A stretch of 64,000 nt of DNA. Origin: Bacillus sp. T33-2. GTDB lineage: Bacteria > Bacillota > Bacilli > Bacillales > Cytobacillaceae. A program made the translations under genes and the position numbers. The stretch covers positions 62,001 through 126,000 of the forward strand of contig NZ_PGVB01000022.1 of the NCBI RefSeq assembly GCF_002860205.1, given 5' to 3'. Shown one piece after another: positions 1 to 8,505 of the stretch; positions within the stretch are counted from its first letter, which is position 1, and each line of letters starts with the position of its first letter. The notes under the pieces are model-generated. The model did not search any database, was not told where the DNA came from, and was given only the letters and a program-made list of their open reading frames with translations.

Positions 1-204
1 TGCCAGCCTCTGTGCGACCAGCGGGATTTCAAATGCACCTGGCACCCATGCAATGTCGATATCTTCTTCACTTACACCATGCCTCTTTAACGCATCCTGT
101 GCGCCGCCAAGCAGCTTTCCAGTAATGAATTCATTGAAACGGCCGACCACAACCGCCACTCTTAATCCTGATCCAACCAAATTCCCCTCATAAATGTTTC
201 CCAT
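1..204 (-). CDS. ribH: 6,7-dimethyl-8-ribityllumazine synthase, 3' end cut by window
   Basis: The first 68 codons are visible; the rest lies before base 1. Lumazine synthase condenses the ribityl-aminouracil made through RibD with the butanone phosphate made by RibBA, giving the substrate of RibE. The residues read [16 protein letters not shown] near the N-terminus and later [10 protein letters not shown], both typical of the family. The ATG follows a GGAGGG ribosome binding site. It is the last gene of ribD-ribE-ribBA-ribH and follows ribBA by about 70 bases that contain a duplicated fragment of the ribBA end. Identification is firm, although the C-terminal half is not seen. Confidence 0.95.
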   Translation of the reverse strand, partial: MGNIYEGNLVGSGLRVAVVVGRFNEFITGKLLGGAQDALKRHGVSEEDIDIAWVPGAFEIPLVAQRLA

Positions 205-241
205 TTTGTTTGCCCTCCTGAATTTTCTTTTTATTTAAAGT

Positions 242-310
242 GAAGCAAGTGCCCCAGTTTTTTAAGTTTTGTTAAAGATGAAGCAAGTGCCCCAGTTTTT
301 CAAATTTTGT
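242..310. repeat. Tandem duplication of the ribBA 3' end
   Basis: Bases 242-272 and 280-310 are near-identical copies of about 31 bases with a 38-base period. The second copy on the plus strand is the true end of ribBA, encoding KLGHLLHL and stop. The first lies just after the stop and could encode [12 protein letters not shown] before another stop. This is a small segmental duplication at the ribBA-ribH junction. Confidence 0.85.
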
Positions 311-1471
311 CTTCAAATAATGTTCGTTATCTACCCGTGCTGCCATCTGGATCGGTACACGTTCGACGACTTCCAGTCCATAGCCCTTGAGCCCGGTGAT
401 TTTACGCGGATTATTGGTCAAAAGCCGGATTTTTGAAATTTCTAGATCTTTCAATATTTGCGCACCAATCCCGTATTCTCTCAGGTCCGCCTTGAACCCA
501 AGCTTTTCATTGGCCTCAACTGTGTCAAAGCCTTCCTCCTGCAGCTTGTAAGCCCGCATTTTATTCAACAGGCCAATCCCGCGCCCTTCCTGCCTCATGT
601 AGAGGAGGACGCCCTGGCCTGCTTCCTCTATCTGCCTTAAAGCGGAATGAAGCTGGGGTCCGCAATCACACCGGTAAGATCCAAATACATCGCCGGTCAG
701 GCATTCTGAATGGACGCGCACCATCACTGGCACATCCGGATCGATATCACCTTTAACCAATGCGACATGCTCTTTGCCATCGACAACATTGGAGTATCCA
801 ACCGCTTTGAAATCCCCATATTCAGTCGGAAGCTTTATCTCCACTTCCCGTTTCACCAGCTTGTCTGTACGGTTCCGGTACTGGATCAAGTCCTTTATTG
901 TAATCATTTTTAAATCGAATTGGTTAGCTATTCTTCTCAATTCAGGCACTCGGGCCATCGTTCCGTCTTCATTCATGATTTCACAGATGATGCCTGCCGG
1001 AGTTGCACCGCTCAATTTGGCAAGGTCAACTGCCGCCTCAGTGTGTCCAGCCCTTCGCAGGACGCCGCCAGCCTTCGCAACAAGTGGAAAAATATGCCCA
1101 GGCCTTTTGAAATCGGACGCAATTGAGTCGGGGCTGATTAATTCCCTGATTGTCGCAGCACGCTCGTGCGCCGAAATTCCTGTTGTTGAAAATTTATGGT
1201 CAACACTGACGGTGAACGCAGTGCCGTGGGGATCAGTGTTGAGGCTCGCCATCGGGCCAAGCTCAAGCCTTTCGGCAAGCTCCTGTTCAATCGGCACACA
1301 GACAAGCCCCCTGCCGTGTGTAACCATAAAATTGATGACCTCAGGTTCAGCCTTGTCAGCAAGCGCAATGAAATCTCCTTCATTCTCGCGGTCTTCATCG
1401 TCACATACAATGATGATCTTCCCGTCCCTTAAATCCGTTATCGCATCTTCGATAACATCGAACATATCCAT
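272..1471 (-). CDS. ribBA: Bifunctional DHBP synthase / GTP cyclohydrolase II
   Basis: This 399-residue fusion opens both branches of riboflavin synthesis. The N-terminal half (about 1-200) makes 3,4-dihydroxy-2-butanone 4-phosphate from ribulose 5-phosphate and has the acidic loop [11 protein letters not shown]. The C-terminal half (about 205-399) opens GTP and has the zinc-binding cysteines in [17 protein letters not shown] and the RQEGRGIGL motif. Length and order match the usual Bacillus RibBA. It follows ribE closely and is controlled by the FMN riboswitch upstream of ribD. Its last codons are duplicated downstream. Confidence 0.97.
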   Translation of the reverse strand: MDMFDVIEDAITDLRDGKIIIVCDDEDRENEGDFIALADKAEPEVINFMVTHGRGLVCVPIEQELAERLELGPMASLNTDPHGTAFTVSVDHKFSTTGISAHERAATIRELISPDSIASDFKRPGHIFPLVAKAGGVLRRAGHTEAAVDLAKLSGATPAGIICEIMNEDGTMARVPELRRIANQFDLKMITIKDLIQYRNRTDKLVKREVEIKLPTEYGDFKAVGYSNVVDGKEHVALVKGDIDPDVPVMVRVHSECLTGDVFGSYRCDCGPQLHSALRQIEEAGQGVLLYMRQEGRGIGLLNKMRAYKLQEEGFDTVEANEKLGFKADLREYGIGAQILKDLEISKIRLLTNNPRKITGLKGYGLEVVERVPIQMAARVDNEHYLKTKFEKLGHLLHL

Positions 1472-1477
1472 CTCTCC

Positions 1478-2137
1478 TTATATAAATCCATTGTCCTTTA
1501 AAAATGCCTCTGATAAATTCGATTTTTGAGTGGCGTCCGGTCTCGCCGTCCGGCTGTAGAGAAAATGGCCCACATATTTGCCGATCATGTCACATTCTAT
1601 ATTCACAATATCCCCTGAGCCTTTTGAGCCAAGAATGGTTTCCGAGAGTGTATGGGGAATGAGCGACAACGTAAACCTTTTGTCCGAAACGCCAAATACG
1701 GTCAAGCTCGTCCCGTCCACGGCCACCGAACCTTTCAACACGATGTATCTCATGATATCCGGGGAGGTTTCGATTTCATAATAGACAGCATTTTCTACCT
1801 GTTTCCTGGATACAATAACCCCTGTTCCATCGACATGCCCTGTGACGAAATGGCCGCCAAACCTGCCCCCGGAAGCCATGGCCCGTTCAAGATTGACTCG
1901 TGATCCCCGCTTCAGCTGGCTGAGGCTCGTTGCCTTCACAGTCTCAGGCATAATGTCGACAGTGAATTGACCTTTAGTAAACGACGTCACAGTGAGGCAT
2001 ACTCCATTTACTGAAATGCTGTCACCGAAATGGACATCCTCCAGAATTTTACGGGCATTAATTGCCATTACAATTGCGTCACCCGTCTGGCTGATATTAG
2101 AAATAACCCCTGTTTCTTCAATAATACCTGTAAACAT
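1478..2137 (-). CDS. ribE: Riboflavin synthase, alpha subunit
   Basis: Catalyses dismutation of two lumazine molecules to riboflavin. The protein is 219 residues with two similar lumazine-binding barrels, the first starting MFTGIIEETG and the second around GHFVTGHVDGTG. The open frame extends 15 codons further upstream, but the MFTGIIEE start has an AAGGAGAGG site at the right distance and is the standard N-terminus of the family. Its ATG is one base after the ribD stop, consistent with translational coupling. It partners RibH in the heavy riboflavin synthase complex of bacilli. Confidence 0.96.
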   Translation of the reverse strand: MFTGIIEETGVISNISQTGDAIVMAINARKILEDVHFGDSISVNGVCLTVTSFTKGQFTVDIMPETVKATSLSQLKRGSRVNLERAMASGGRFGGHFVTGHVDGTGVIVSRKQVENAVYYEIETSPDIMRYIVLKGSVAVDGTSLTVFGVSDKRFTLSLIPHTLSETILGSKGSGDIVNIECDMIGKYVGHFLYSRTARPDATQKSNLSEAFLKDNGFI

Positions 2138-2138
2138 A

Positions 2139-3233
2139 TCAAGCCTCTCCTTGCGTTTTCCTGGCAATGACTCTGATGTCACCGCCCAGTTTAGTCACGT
2201 CAACTATTTCAAGCCCAACCGCATCGCTCATCCTGCTGATCCCCTCTCCGCCAAAGGAGCCAGGTGCCTCCCTGCCCCCCAGCAGCTTTGGGGCAATGTA
2301 GGTAACGACTTGATCGAACGCGTTGTTTTTCAAAAAACTGCCATGGACCTCGGCCCCGCCCTCTACATAGAGAGAAGTTATCCCCCGTTGGCCCAGCTGT
2401 GCCAGTACGGCGGGCACCTCGACTTCTTCAGAATCAAGTTTAATGATGACAACCCCTTTGTCGATAAAAGCTTTTTTTAGGCGAGGATCAATAATATTAC
2501 CTGTCATAATCCACACAGGAGCCTGTCCATCCGTAACGAAGTGTGAGTCCAGGGGCGTGCGGAGCCGTGAATCCAAAATAACCCTCACTGGATTTTTGCC
2601 ACCGCCCCCCAACCTGGTTGTAAGGCTGGGATTGTCCTTTATAATGGTGTTGACTCCAACCAGGATCGCATCATGCCGGTGGCGGAACTGGTGGACATCT
2701 TCACGTGCTGGTTCACTAGTGATCCACTTGCTGTCACCTGTGGCCGTTGCCGTCTTCCCATCAAGCGTGACTGCTGACTTCAGCGTTACATATGGAAGAC
2801 CCGTCTTTATGTAGTGGAAAAAGACACGATTTAATTCAGCTGCTTCCTGTCCAAGCAGACCGACCTCGACTGCCAGACCTGCGCGCTCCAGCTTTTCGAG
2901 TCCCTTTCCCGCCACCTCAGGGTTCGGGTCGGCTGTTGCTATGACTACCCGTTTAATTCCGGAATTGATGACCAGGTCGGCGCACGGAGGAGTCCTTCCA
3001 TAGTGGCTGCATGGCTCCAGTGTCACATAAAGCGTGGCGCCTTCGGCGTTTTCTGCCGCCATCCGCACCGCATGGACTTCAGCATGTGGATCCCCAGCCT
3101 TTAGATGGGCACCCATTCCCACAATTTGATGATTTTTGACAAGTACAGCACCGACAACCGGATTGGGTGATGTCTGTCCTGCAGTTCCCTTTGCCAGCTG
3201 CAAGGCAAGCTTCATGTAGTCTTGATCATTCAT
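2139..3233 (-). CDS. ribD: Bifunctional riboflavin deaminase-reductase
   Basis: Carries out the second and third steps of the GTP branch. The N-terminal deaminase (about 1-145) has the zinc motif HAEVHAV and the PCSHYGRTPPCA cysteines. The C-terminal reductase (about 147-364) has VTLKSAVTLDGK and the late YVEGGAEVHGSFL motif. The start is placed at MNDQDYMK because GGAAGGAG lies seven bases upstream. An ATG six bases earlier is too close to that site, and the longer frame runs into the attenuator terminator. First gene of the rib operon. Confidence 0.96.
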   Translation of the reverse strand: MNDQDYMKLALQLAKGTAGQTSPNPVVGAVLVKNHQIVGMGAHLKAGDPHAEVHAVRMAAENAEGATLYVTLEPCSHYGRTPPCADLVINSGIKRVVIATADPNPEVAGKGLEKLERAGLAVEVGLLGQEAAELNRVFFHYIKTGLPYVTLKSAVTLDGKTATATGDSKWITSEPAREDVHQFRHRHDAILVGVNTIIKDNPSLTTRLGGGGKNPVRVILDSRLRTPLDSHFVTDGQAPVWIMTGNIIDPRLKKAFIDKGVVIIKLDSEEVEVPAVLAQLGQRGITSLYVEGGAEVHGSFLKNNAFDQVVTYIAPKLLGGREAPGSFGGEGISRMSDAVGLEIVDVTKLGGDIRVIARKTQGEA

Positions 3234-3258
3234 CTTCATTCTCCTTCCCAATCCCAAC

Positions 3259-3297
3259 AAAAAAGGACCCCAAAAGATCATTATCCTTCAGGGCCCT
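3259..3297 (-). terminator. Attenuator terminator of the rib operon
   Basis: On the minus strand the arms at 3283-3296 and 3265-3278 form a 14-pair stem with several G-U pairs and an AATG loop, followed by six T. It lies between the FMN riboswitch and ribD, the usual place of the switchable terminator in bacilli. The bases at 3341-3346 (GCCCTC on the minus strand) can pair with GAGGGC at the foot of the terminator (3293-3298), a candidate antiterminator. Confidence 0.85.
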
Positions 3298-3390
3298 CGA
3301 ATGTAAGCAAATTGAATACATATTCAAATAAGGGTTAGAAGAGGGCATACTTCCCCCAATGACAAACCCGCATTTTTTTGCTTATATTTT

Positions 3391-3577
3391 CCTTCTCCCA
3401 TCCAGACTTTCACTGTCGGCCCTGGAGTTCCACCAGATCCACCGTTTAACAGGCAAATAACATCCGCAGCTTGGACAACACGTCCGCCACAGCAGGATAA
3501 TGCCAGTTAACCGGGTCACGGACTAAGAAGCATTCGCTTCATCACCGCCGGTTGGGAATTGCACCCGACCCCGAAGG
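3391..3577 (-). promoter_or_regulatory. FMN riboswitch (RFN element)
   Basis: The minus strand carries the conserved RFN blocks in order: TTCGGGGTCGGGTGCAATTC, CCGGCGGTGATGA, AGTCCGTGACCCG, then after a long variable stem CGGTGGATCTGGTG, CAGGGCCGACAGTGAAAGTC and TGGATGGGAGAAGG. The variable stem is long, with near-complementary ends GGTTAAC-TGGCA and TGCCTGTTAAAC. FMN binding is expected to favour the downstream terminator and shut off ribD-ribE-ribBA-ribH. Confidence 0.97.
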
Positions 3578-3595
3578 AATATGATATTAGATATG

Positions 3596-3624
3596 ATTAT
3601 AACTAATCCGGTGTATAAAGTGAA
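3596..3624 (-). promoter_or_regulatory. Probable vegetative promoter of the rib operon
   Basis: On the minus strand TTCACT (3619-3624) is followed after exactly 17 bases by TATAAT (3596-3601), about 20 bases before the RFN element. The -10 is perfect and the -35 matches the consensus at four of six positions. Confidence 0.65.
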
Positions 3625-4104
3625 ATTTAAAGATTTATATTATTATAAAATAGCAAAATTGACTGTTATTTTACAAAAAACGAAGACAAGCCACCTCCAC
3701 TTGACTCCTTTTATCCCTATACAGAAGGCAAAAACGGGAAATTTCCTTAACACATATTTATTTGTTATACTATTATAGTAGCTTTTGATAGGTCAACGCT
3801 GGTAAAATAGCAACAGCCAGTTTATTCCTTAACAATTTTGTCACAAATTTTACTGCTACTTTATGTTATCATCATAAGCGTAGTGGAAACCTCACTCTAT
3901 TGTTCTTTTATTTGTCGATTTGTTTAGCTTTTTGCCAAATCGGCTTTATTTTTGGAAAGTTTGTGAATATTTGAGCATCGTTCCCTAGTGTTTTACAAAT
4001 CGCTTTCACAATATTTTCTGACTCACGAACATATGAGCAAAAAAATGATTCTAGACCCGAATGTGAAGGAACAACACGGGTCCATTAAAGAAAGGGGTAC
4101 TTTT
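3625..4104. other. Intergenic region between rib and qox operons
   Basis: AT-rich stretch separating divergent transcription units. I see no convincing gene; one open frame at 3581-3778 has biased composition and no ribosome binding site. It must hold the qox promoter. TTGTCA near 3837 followed by a TTATGTTATCAT stretch is a possibility, but not a clear one. The most notable element is the TTTGTGAAT box at 3960. Confidence 0.5.
3960..3968 (+). promoter_or_regulatory. ResD-like box upstream of qoxA
   Basis: TTTGTGAAT matches the consensus described for the redox response regulator ResD in Bacillus subtilis. It lies 137 bases before the qoxA ATG. A nine-base match can occur by chance in AT-rich DNA, but similar boxes recur beyond the 3' end of the same operon. 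Confidence 0.4.
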
Positions 4105-5070
4105 ATGAAGTTAAAATGGGGTTTTCTTGCGGCGATTTTTACCATCCTCACAGCATTGACAGGCTGTGAACCTTTAATGGTACTGGATCCAAAAGGGCCA
4201 ATGGCTAAAACGCAAGCTGATGACATCATGTTATCCATTTACATCATGTCATTTATCGTCCTTGCTGTCTTTGGAATCTTAATATTTATGTTGATTAAAT
4301 ATCGCGCTTCTAAACAAAGCAAAGATTATGAGCCGCCTCACATCGAAGGAAGTGCGCTTGTTGAAGCAATTTGTATCGGGATCCCGATTCTGATCGTCGC
4401 TTTCCTTTCCATTGTGTCTGTTAAATCCAACTATGAAGTTGAGGCAACACCAAAAGGCTATGAAGATAAAAAACCGTTGGTGGTTTATGCTTCATCGTCT
4501 AACTGGAAATGGCATTTCAGCTACCCGGAAGAAGGAATTGAGACAGTTAACTATCTGTACATCCCAACGGACCGCGCCCTTGAATTTAAACTTTATTCAC
4601 ATGGGCCTATTACAAGCTTCTGGATCCCTCAGCTTGGAGGACAAAAATATGCAATGAGCGACATGGTCACCACGTTACACCTTGCAGCTGACGTCCCTGG
4701 AGAATATTTTGGACGAAATGCAAACTTCAGCGGTAAAGGAACAGCTGAAAATACGTTTGACGTTAAGGCAATGCCTCAAGCAGAATTTGACGAATGGGTA
4801 AAAGAAGTGAAAGAAACTGCCAAGCCTTTGACAGAGGAAAAATTTGATGAACTTCTGGAGCCAGGACATCTTGGTAAGTCAACCTACATTGGAACCCATT
4901 TAGAATTCAGCCCACCGCCATCAGCTGCTAATGGCGGACATGACCATGGATCAGATGGTTCGGACGAACATTCAGATCATGAACATGCTGATCATGAATC
5001 ACATGAGTCTGGCAACCATTCAGAACATGATCATGAATCACATGAGTCTGATGAACATGACAACCATTAA
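4105..5070 (+). CDS. qoxA: Cytochrome aa3 quinol oxidase subunit II, with His-rich tail
   Basis: Membrane-anchored subunit of the terminal quinol oxidase. A lipoprotein signal ends in LTGC (Cys21), followed by two membrane helices (about 45-70 and 90-112) and a cupredoxin domain facing outside. The region GEYFGRNANFSGKG lacks the CuA cysteines, which marks a quinol rather than a cytochrome c oxidase. The last 45 residues are almost only H, D, E, S, G and N, with 13 histidines, and contain a DNA duplication. The ATG at 4105 follows AAAGGGG and gives a proper signal peptide, so the longer upstream frame was rejected. First gene of qoxABCD. Confidence 0.95.
   Translation: MKLKWGFLAAIFTILTALTGCEPLMVLDPKGPMAKTQADDIMLSIYIMSFIVLAVFGILIFMLIKYRASKQSKDYEPPHIEGSALVEAICIGIPILIVAFLSIVSVKSNYEVEATPKGYEDKKPLVVYASSSNWKWHFSYPEEGIETVNYLYIPTDRALEFKLYSHGPITSFWIPQLGGQKYAMSDMVTTLHLAADVPGEYFGRNANFSGKGTAENTFDVKAMPQAEFDEWVKEVKETAKPLTEEKFDELLEPGHLGKSTYIGTHLEFSPPPSAANGGHDHGSDGSDEHSDHEHADHESHESGNHSEHDHESHESDEHDNH
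4990..5050 (+). repeat. Tandem repeat in the qoxA tail
   Basis: A 22-base sequence occurs identically at 4990-5011 and 5029-5050, with a 39-base period. It encodes DHESHES in both copies. The tail has therefore partly grown by an in-frame duplication of 13 codons. Confidence 0.85.
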
Positions 5071-5136
5071 TACATTTTAAGTTTCATAACAACTAGTTTC
5101 ATTGGAATTAAATTTTCCGAGAGGAGTCGCAAAAGT

Positions 5137-7083
5137 ATGGAATTTTTTGAAAGATTCGCCATACCTCACCCAAGCCCTGCGATTTACGCATCAATGGTGG
5201 CTATTGGTCTTACGATGATCGCGATCATCGCAGGATTGACCTATTTTAAAAAATGGGGTTATTTATGGCGTGAATGGTTAACAACAGTGGACCATAAACG
5301 TATCGGTATTATGTATCTGCTTTCCGCATTACTGATGCTATTCCGCGGTGGTGTCGACGCGATTATGCTGCGCGCCCAGCTTGCCGCCCCTGATAACAAA
5401 CTGCTGGATGCACAGCACTATAATGAGATTTTCTCAACTCACGGCGTTGTCATGATCCTGTTTATGGCCATGCCATTCATCATGGCCTTCATGAATATGG
5501 TCATACCTTTACAAATCGGTGCCCGTGACGTTGCGTTCCCGCGGTTGAATGCATTAAGTTTCTGGCTGTTCTTCTTTGGCGCTATGCTATTTAACATTTC
5601 TTTCGTCATTGGAGGCTCCCCTGATGCTGGCTGGACTTCCTATTTCCCGCTTGCAGATAATGAATTCAGCCATTCTGTAGGAACGAATTACTACATGATT
5701 GCGATTCAAATTGCCGGTATTGGTACATTAATGACCGGCATCAACTTTACGACTACCATCCTTAAAATGAGGGCACCTGGCATGACTCTGATGAAAATGC
5801 CAATGTTTACATGGTCATCCCTTGTTGCGAACATTATCATCGTTTTTGCTTTCCCTGTATTGACAGTGGCACTGGCGATGGGTACGATGGACCGTCTGTT
5901 CGGCACTAACTTCTTCTCAATGGACAATGGCGGCATGGACATGCTTTGGGCGAACTTGTTCTGGGTTTGGGGACATCCAGAAGTTTATATCTTAATTCTG
6001 CCGGCATTCGGTATTTACAGCGAGGTTATTTCAACCTTTGCACGCCGCAATCTTTATGGTTATAAATCTATGGTTTTTTCCATGGTTATCATTGCAGCCT
6101 ATTCATTCTTGGTATGGGCGCACCATTTCTTTACAATGGGACAGGGACCGCTGACCAACAGCATCTTCTCGATCACGACTATGGCGATCGCCGTTCCGAC
6201 CGGAGTGAAAATTTTCAACTGGCTGTTTACGCTTTGGAAAGGGAAAATTGAATTTACGACTCCAATGCTTTACGCAATCCATTTCATCCCGCTATTCACA
6301 ATCGGCGGTGTTACCGGGGTCATGCTTGCCATGTCAGCGGCTGACTATCAGTACCATAATACAATGTTCCTTGTAGCTCACTTCCATAATGTAATCATTC
6401 CAGGTGTAGTGTATGCCATGCTAGCCGGCCTCACTTACTACTGGCCAAAAATGTTCGGCTTTATGTTGAATGAGAAAATCGGAAAATGGACAGTCTGGCT
6501 GCTTTCGATTGGCTTTGTCCTCGCCTTTATGCCAATGTACATTACCGGCCTGGATGGCCAGGCACGCCGTATGTACACATATTCCGAATCAACTGGATTT
6601 GGGCCATTGAACATGGTATCATTCATCGGTGCCGCTATTATGGCAGTTGGTTTTGCATTGATCGTCTATAATGTTTACTACAGCTTCCGTTATGCGTCCC
6701 GAGACATCAGTTCCGACCCTTGGGATGCCCGCACTCTTGAGTGGGCTACACATACCCCGGTGCCTGAATATAACTTTGCCGTATTGCCGCAGGTGCATTC
6801 AAATGAAGCATTTTGGGATGACAAGAAGAAAGGCCATGTGTTATTTAAAGACCAATATGAAAAAATTCATATGCCAAATAACAGCGGATTACCGTTTATC
6901 ATGGGCTGCATTTTCTTTGTATGGGGCTTTTCATTCGTATTCGGCCTGTGGATTCCGTTGATTCTAACAACTATCGGCATATTTGCTTGTATGGCCCACC
7001 GGTCTTTCGAAAAAGATCACGGCCATTACATTTCTGTTGAAGAAATTGAAGAAACTGAAACAAAATTGCGAGGTGCTAAATAA
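5137..7083 (+). CDS. qoxB: Cytochrome aa3 quinol oxidase subunit I
   Basis: Catalytic core of the heme-copper oxidase, 648 residues with about 14-15 membrane helices. It contains the high-spin heme/CuB motif WVWGHPEVYILILPAFGIYS, the paired histidines in WAHHFFTMG and the heme-ligand region VAHFHNVIIPG. It transfers electrons from menaquinol to oxygen and pumps protons. GAGAGGAG precedes the ATG. Its TAA overlaps the qoxC ATG (TAATG), indicating coupled translation. Confidence 0.97.
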   Translation: MEFFERFAIPHPSPAIYASMVAIGLTMIAIIAGLTYFKKWGYLWREWLTTVDHKRIGIMYLLSALLMLFRGGVDAIMLRAQLAAPDNKLLDAQHYNEIFSTHGVVMILFMAMPFIMAFMNMVIPLQIGARDVAFPRLNALSFWLFFFGAMLFNISFVIGGSPDAGWTSYFPLADNEFSHSVGTNYYMIAIQIAGIGTLMTGINFTTTILKMRAPGMTLMKMPMFTWSSLVANIIIVFAFPVLTVALAMGTMDRLFGTNFFSMDNGGMDMLWANLFWVWGHPEVYILILPAFGIYSEVISTFARRNLYGYKSMVFSMVIIAAYSFLVWAHHFFTMGQGPLTNSIFSITTMAIAVPTGVKIFNWLFTLWKGKIEFTTPMLYAIHFIPLFTIGGVTGVMLAMSAADYQYHNTMFLVAHFHNVIIPGVVYAMLAGLTYYWPKMFGFMLNEKIGKWTVWLLSIGFVLAFMPMYITGLDGQARRMYTYSESTGFGPLNMVSFIGAAIMAVGFALIVYNVYYSFRYASRDISSDPWDARTLEWATHTPVPEYNFAVLPQVHSNEAFWDDKKKGHVLFKDQYEKIHMPNNSGLPFIMGCIFFVWGFSFVFGLWIPLILTTIGIFACMAHRSFEKDHGHYISVEEIEETETKLRGAK

Positions 7084-7679
7084 TGAAAATAGATAGCTCG
7101 CTCCCGCTTGAATATGGTACTGAAGAAAATCGCTTAAAAATCCTGGGTTTCTGGATTTTCCTTGGTGCTGAAATCATGCTTTTCGGAACACTGTTCGCTG
7201 CCTATTTCACATTGGTTGACCGTACGGCTGGCGGGCCTACTGGAGCAGAAATCTTTGAGATCACTCCAGTGCTGATTGAAACCCTTGTACTTCTTACGAG
7301 CAGTTTTACCATTGGCCTTGGCATCCATGCAATGCGCCTGGGTAGGCAAAAAGCGATGATGGCCTTCTTCGGCATCACGCTCCTTCTCGGCCTTGGGTTC
7401 TTAAGCGTTGAGATTTACGAGTTCGTTCACTACGTCCATATTGGAGCAGGGCTTCAGACGAGTGCGTTTACTTCTATCCTGTTAACAACACTTGGGACAC
7501 ACGGAGCGCACGTTACACTTGGACTTTTCTGGGGACTATTCATCATCCTGCAAGTGAAAAAACGCGGATTGACTCCAGAGACAGCCAATAAATCATTCAT
7601 TTTCTCGCTTTACTGGCACTTCCTGGATGTTGTCTGGATCTTCATCTTCAGCTTCATCTACCTGAAAGGAATGATGTAA
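7083..7679 (+). CDS. qoxC: Cytochrome aa3 quinol oxidase subunit III
   Basis: A 198-residue protein with five predicted membrane helices, the usual size for QoxC. Conserved features are GFWIFLGAEIMLFGTLFAAY near the N-terminus, the glutamate in SVEIYEFVHY and a final helix in SLYWHFLDVVWIFIF. It stabilises the oxidase complex. It starts within the qoxB stop codon and ends one base before the qoxD ATG. Confidence 0.96.
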   Translation: MKIDSSLPLEYGTEENRLKILGFWIFLGAEIMLFGTLFAAYFTLVDRTAGGPTGAEIFEITPVLIETLVLLTSSFTIGLGIHAMRLGRQKAMMAFFGITLLLGLGFLSVEIYEFVHYVHIGAGLQTSAFTSILLTTLGTHGAHVTLGLFWGLFIILQVKKRGLTPETANKSFIFSLYWHFLDVVWIFIFSFIYLKGMM

Positions 7680-7680
7680 C

Positions 7681-7962
7681 ATGAAAGAACTATTCCCTGC
7701 AAAACAAGTGATGGGGTTTGTGTTTTCTTTAGTGATGACGGCCGCTGCCCTGCTGGTTTACTTCATGGACATGTCATTTGCGTCCGGGATGACTGTCCTG
7801 CTTGTAACAGCATTCATACAAGCCGGCCTTCAGCTGGTTGTATTCATGCACGCTGGCGAAACGAAGGATAAAGGCGCCATCTATACGAGCGTTTACTATG
7901 GAGTATTCGTCGCGTTAGTAACCATATTCGGTACATTGCTAGCAATGGTCTGGGATATGTAA
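7681..7962 (+). CDS. qoxD: Cytochrome aa3 quinol oxidase subunit IV
   Basis: Small 93-residue protein with three membrane helices, matching QoxD in size, position and the conserved end of helix 2, QLVVFMHAGE. It closes the operon and is followed within ten bases by a strong terminator. Confidence 0.93.
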   Translation: MKELFPAKQVMGFVFSLVMTAAALLVYFMDMSFASGMTVLLVTAFIQAGLQLVVFMHAGETKDKGAIYTSVYYGVFVALVTIFGTLLAMVWDM

Positions 7963-7971
7963 TAAACCTAA

Positions 7972-8003
7972 AAGGAGTGCCTATGACGGCACTCCTTATT
8001 TTT
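7972..8003 (+). terminator. Terminator of qoxABCD, probably bidirectional
   Basis: AAGGAGTGCC and GGCACTCCTT form a perfect ten-pair stem with a six-base loop, followed by ATTTTT. The minus strand also ends in T residues, so it can serve the convergent small gene whose stop codon overlaps it. Confidence 0.9.
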
Positions 8004-8244
8004 GTTTCAATGGAGTAACTTTCACTCCTTTATATCTTTTTTCAAGCATTTCTTCCGACGCTGCAAAAAACATGCCTATCAGAAAAATAAAAACAGCCCC
8101 CATAATCGTTCCAATGCCAATGCCTGTAGGAGCACTGTATTCGCTTACAAAATAACCGAATAAAAAAATGGCAATTCCAAGAATCAAAACAATGCTGCCA
8201 ACCACCTTTACCGCATTCACGAATTTCCCATGTGACGACGCCAT
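7996..8244 (-). CDS. Small two-helix membrane protein of unknown function
   Basis: 82 residues with two hydrophobic segments (about 12-32 and 42-62), a short loop between them and a basic C-terminus ending KVTPLKQK. I do not recognise a family. The ATG has a plausible AAAGGGG site. It converges on the qox operon and shares its terminator. Its upstream region has direct repeats similar to ResD boxes, so it may respond to the same redox signal; that is inference. Confidence 0.75.
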   Translation of the reverse strand: MASSHGKFVNAVKVVGSIVLILGIAIFLFGYFVSEYSAPTGIGIGTIMGAVFIFLIGMFFAASEEMLEKRYKGVKVTPLKQK

Positions 8245-8279
8245 TTCAAAATCAGCCCCTTTTTAATTGTATTTATCCT

Positions 8280-8369
8280 GTTCACAAAATTGTCAAACTT
8301 TTATGTTTATGTTTATTTTACCAAAAACAAATCAGAATTTACACATAATATTCACAAAAAGTTCACAAA
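8280..8369 (-). promoter_or_regulatory. ResD-like boxes upstream of the small membrane gene
   Basis: On the minus strand TTTGTGAAC occurs at 8280-8288, TTTGTGAAT at 8350-8358 and TTTGTGAAC at 8361-8369. The last two are direct repeats exactly 11 bases apart, as expected for tandem binding of an OmpR-type regulator on one DNA face. They lie upstream of the gene starting at 8244. Confidence 0.45.
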
Positions 8370-8476
8370 ATTTATAATTTAATGAAGTTCATTGGTGTTT
8401 TTGCTTGACTTATTTTGTGTATTTTACCGAACAAAAATTCCGCAAACATTCCACTTTATACAGCCAAAAAATTTAT

Positions 8477-8503
8477 AAAAAAGGAGCTGCCAAAGCAACC
8501 CCT
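8477..8503 (-). terminator. Terminator of the ABC exporter gene
   Basis: On the minus strand GGGGTTGC and GCAGCTCC pair (with G-U pairs) around TTTG and are followed by six T. It lies directly after the ABC transporter stop. Confidence 0.85.
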
Positions 8504-8505
8504 TG

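Noticed and set aside
774-1529. Long plus-strand open frame of 251 codons
   Set aside because: It lies opposite ribBA, has Ser-rich shadow composition and no ribosome binding site.
3581-3778. 65-codon frame before qoxA
   Set aside because: Starts inside the rib promoter region, Lys/Ile-rich from AT bias, no ribosome binding site.
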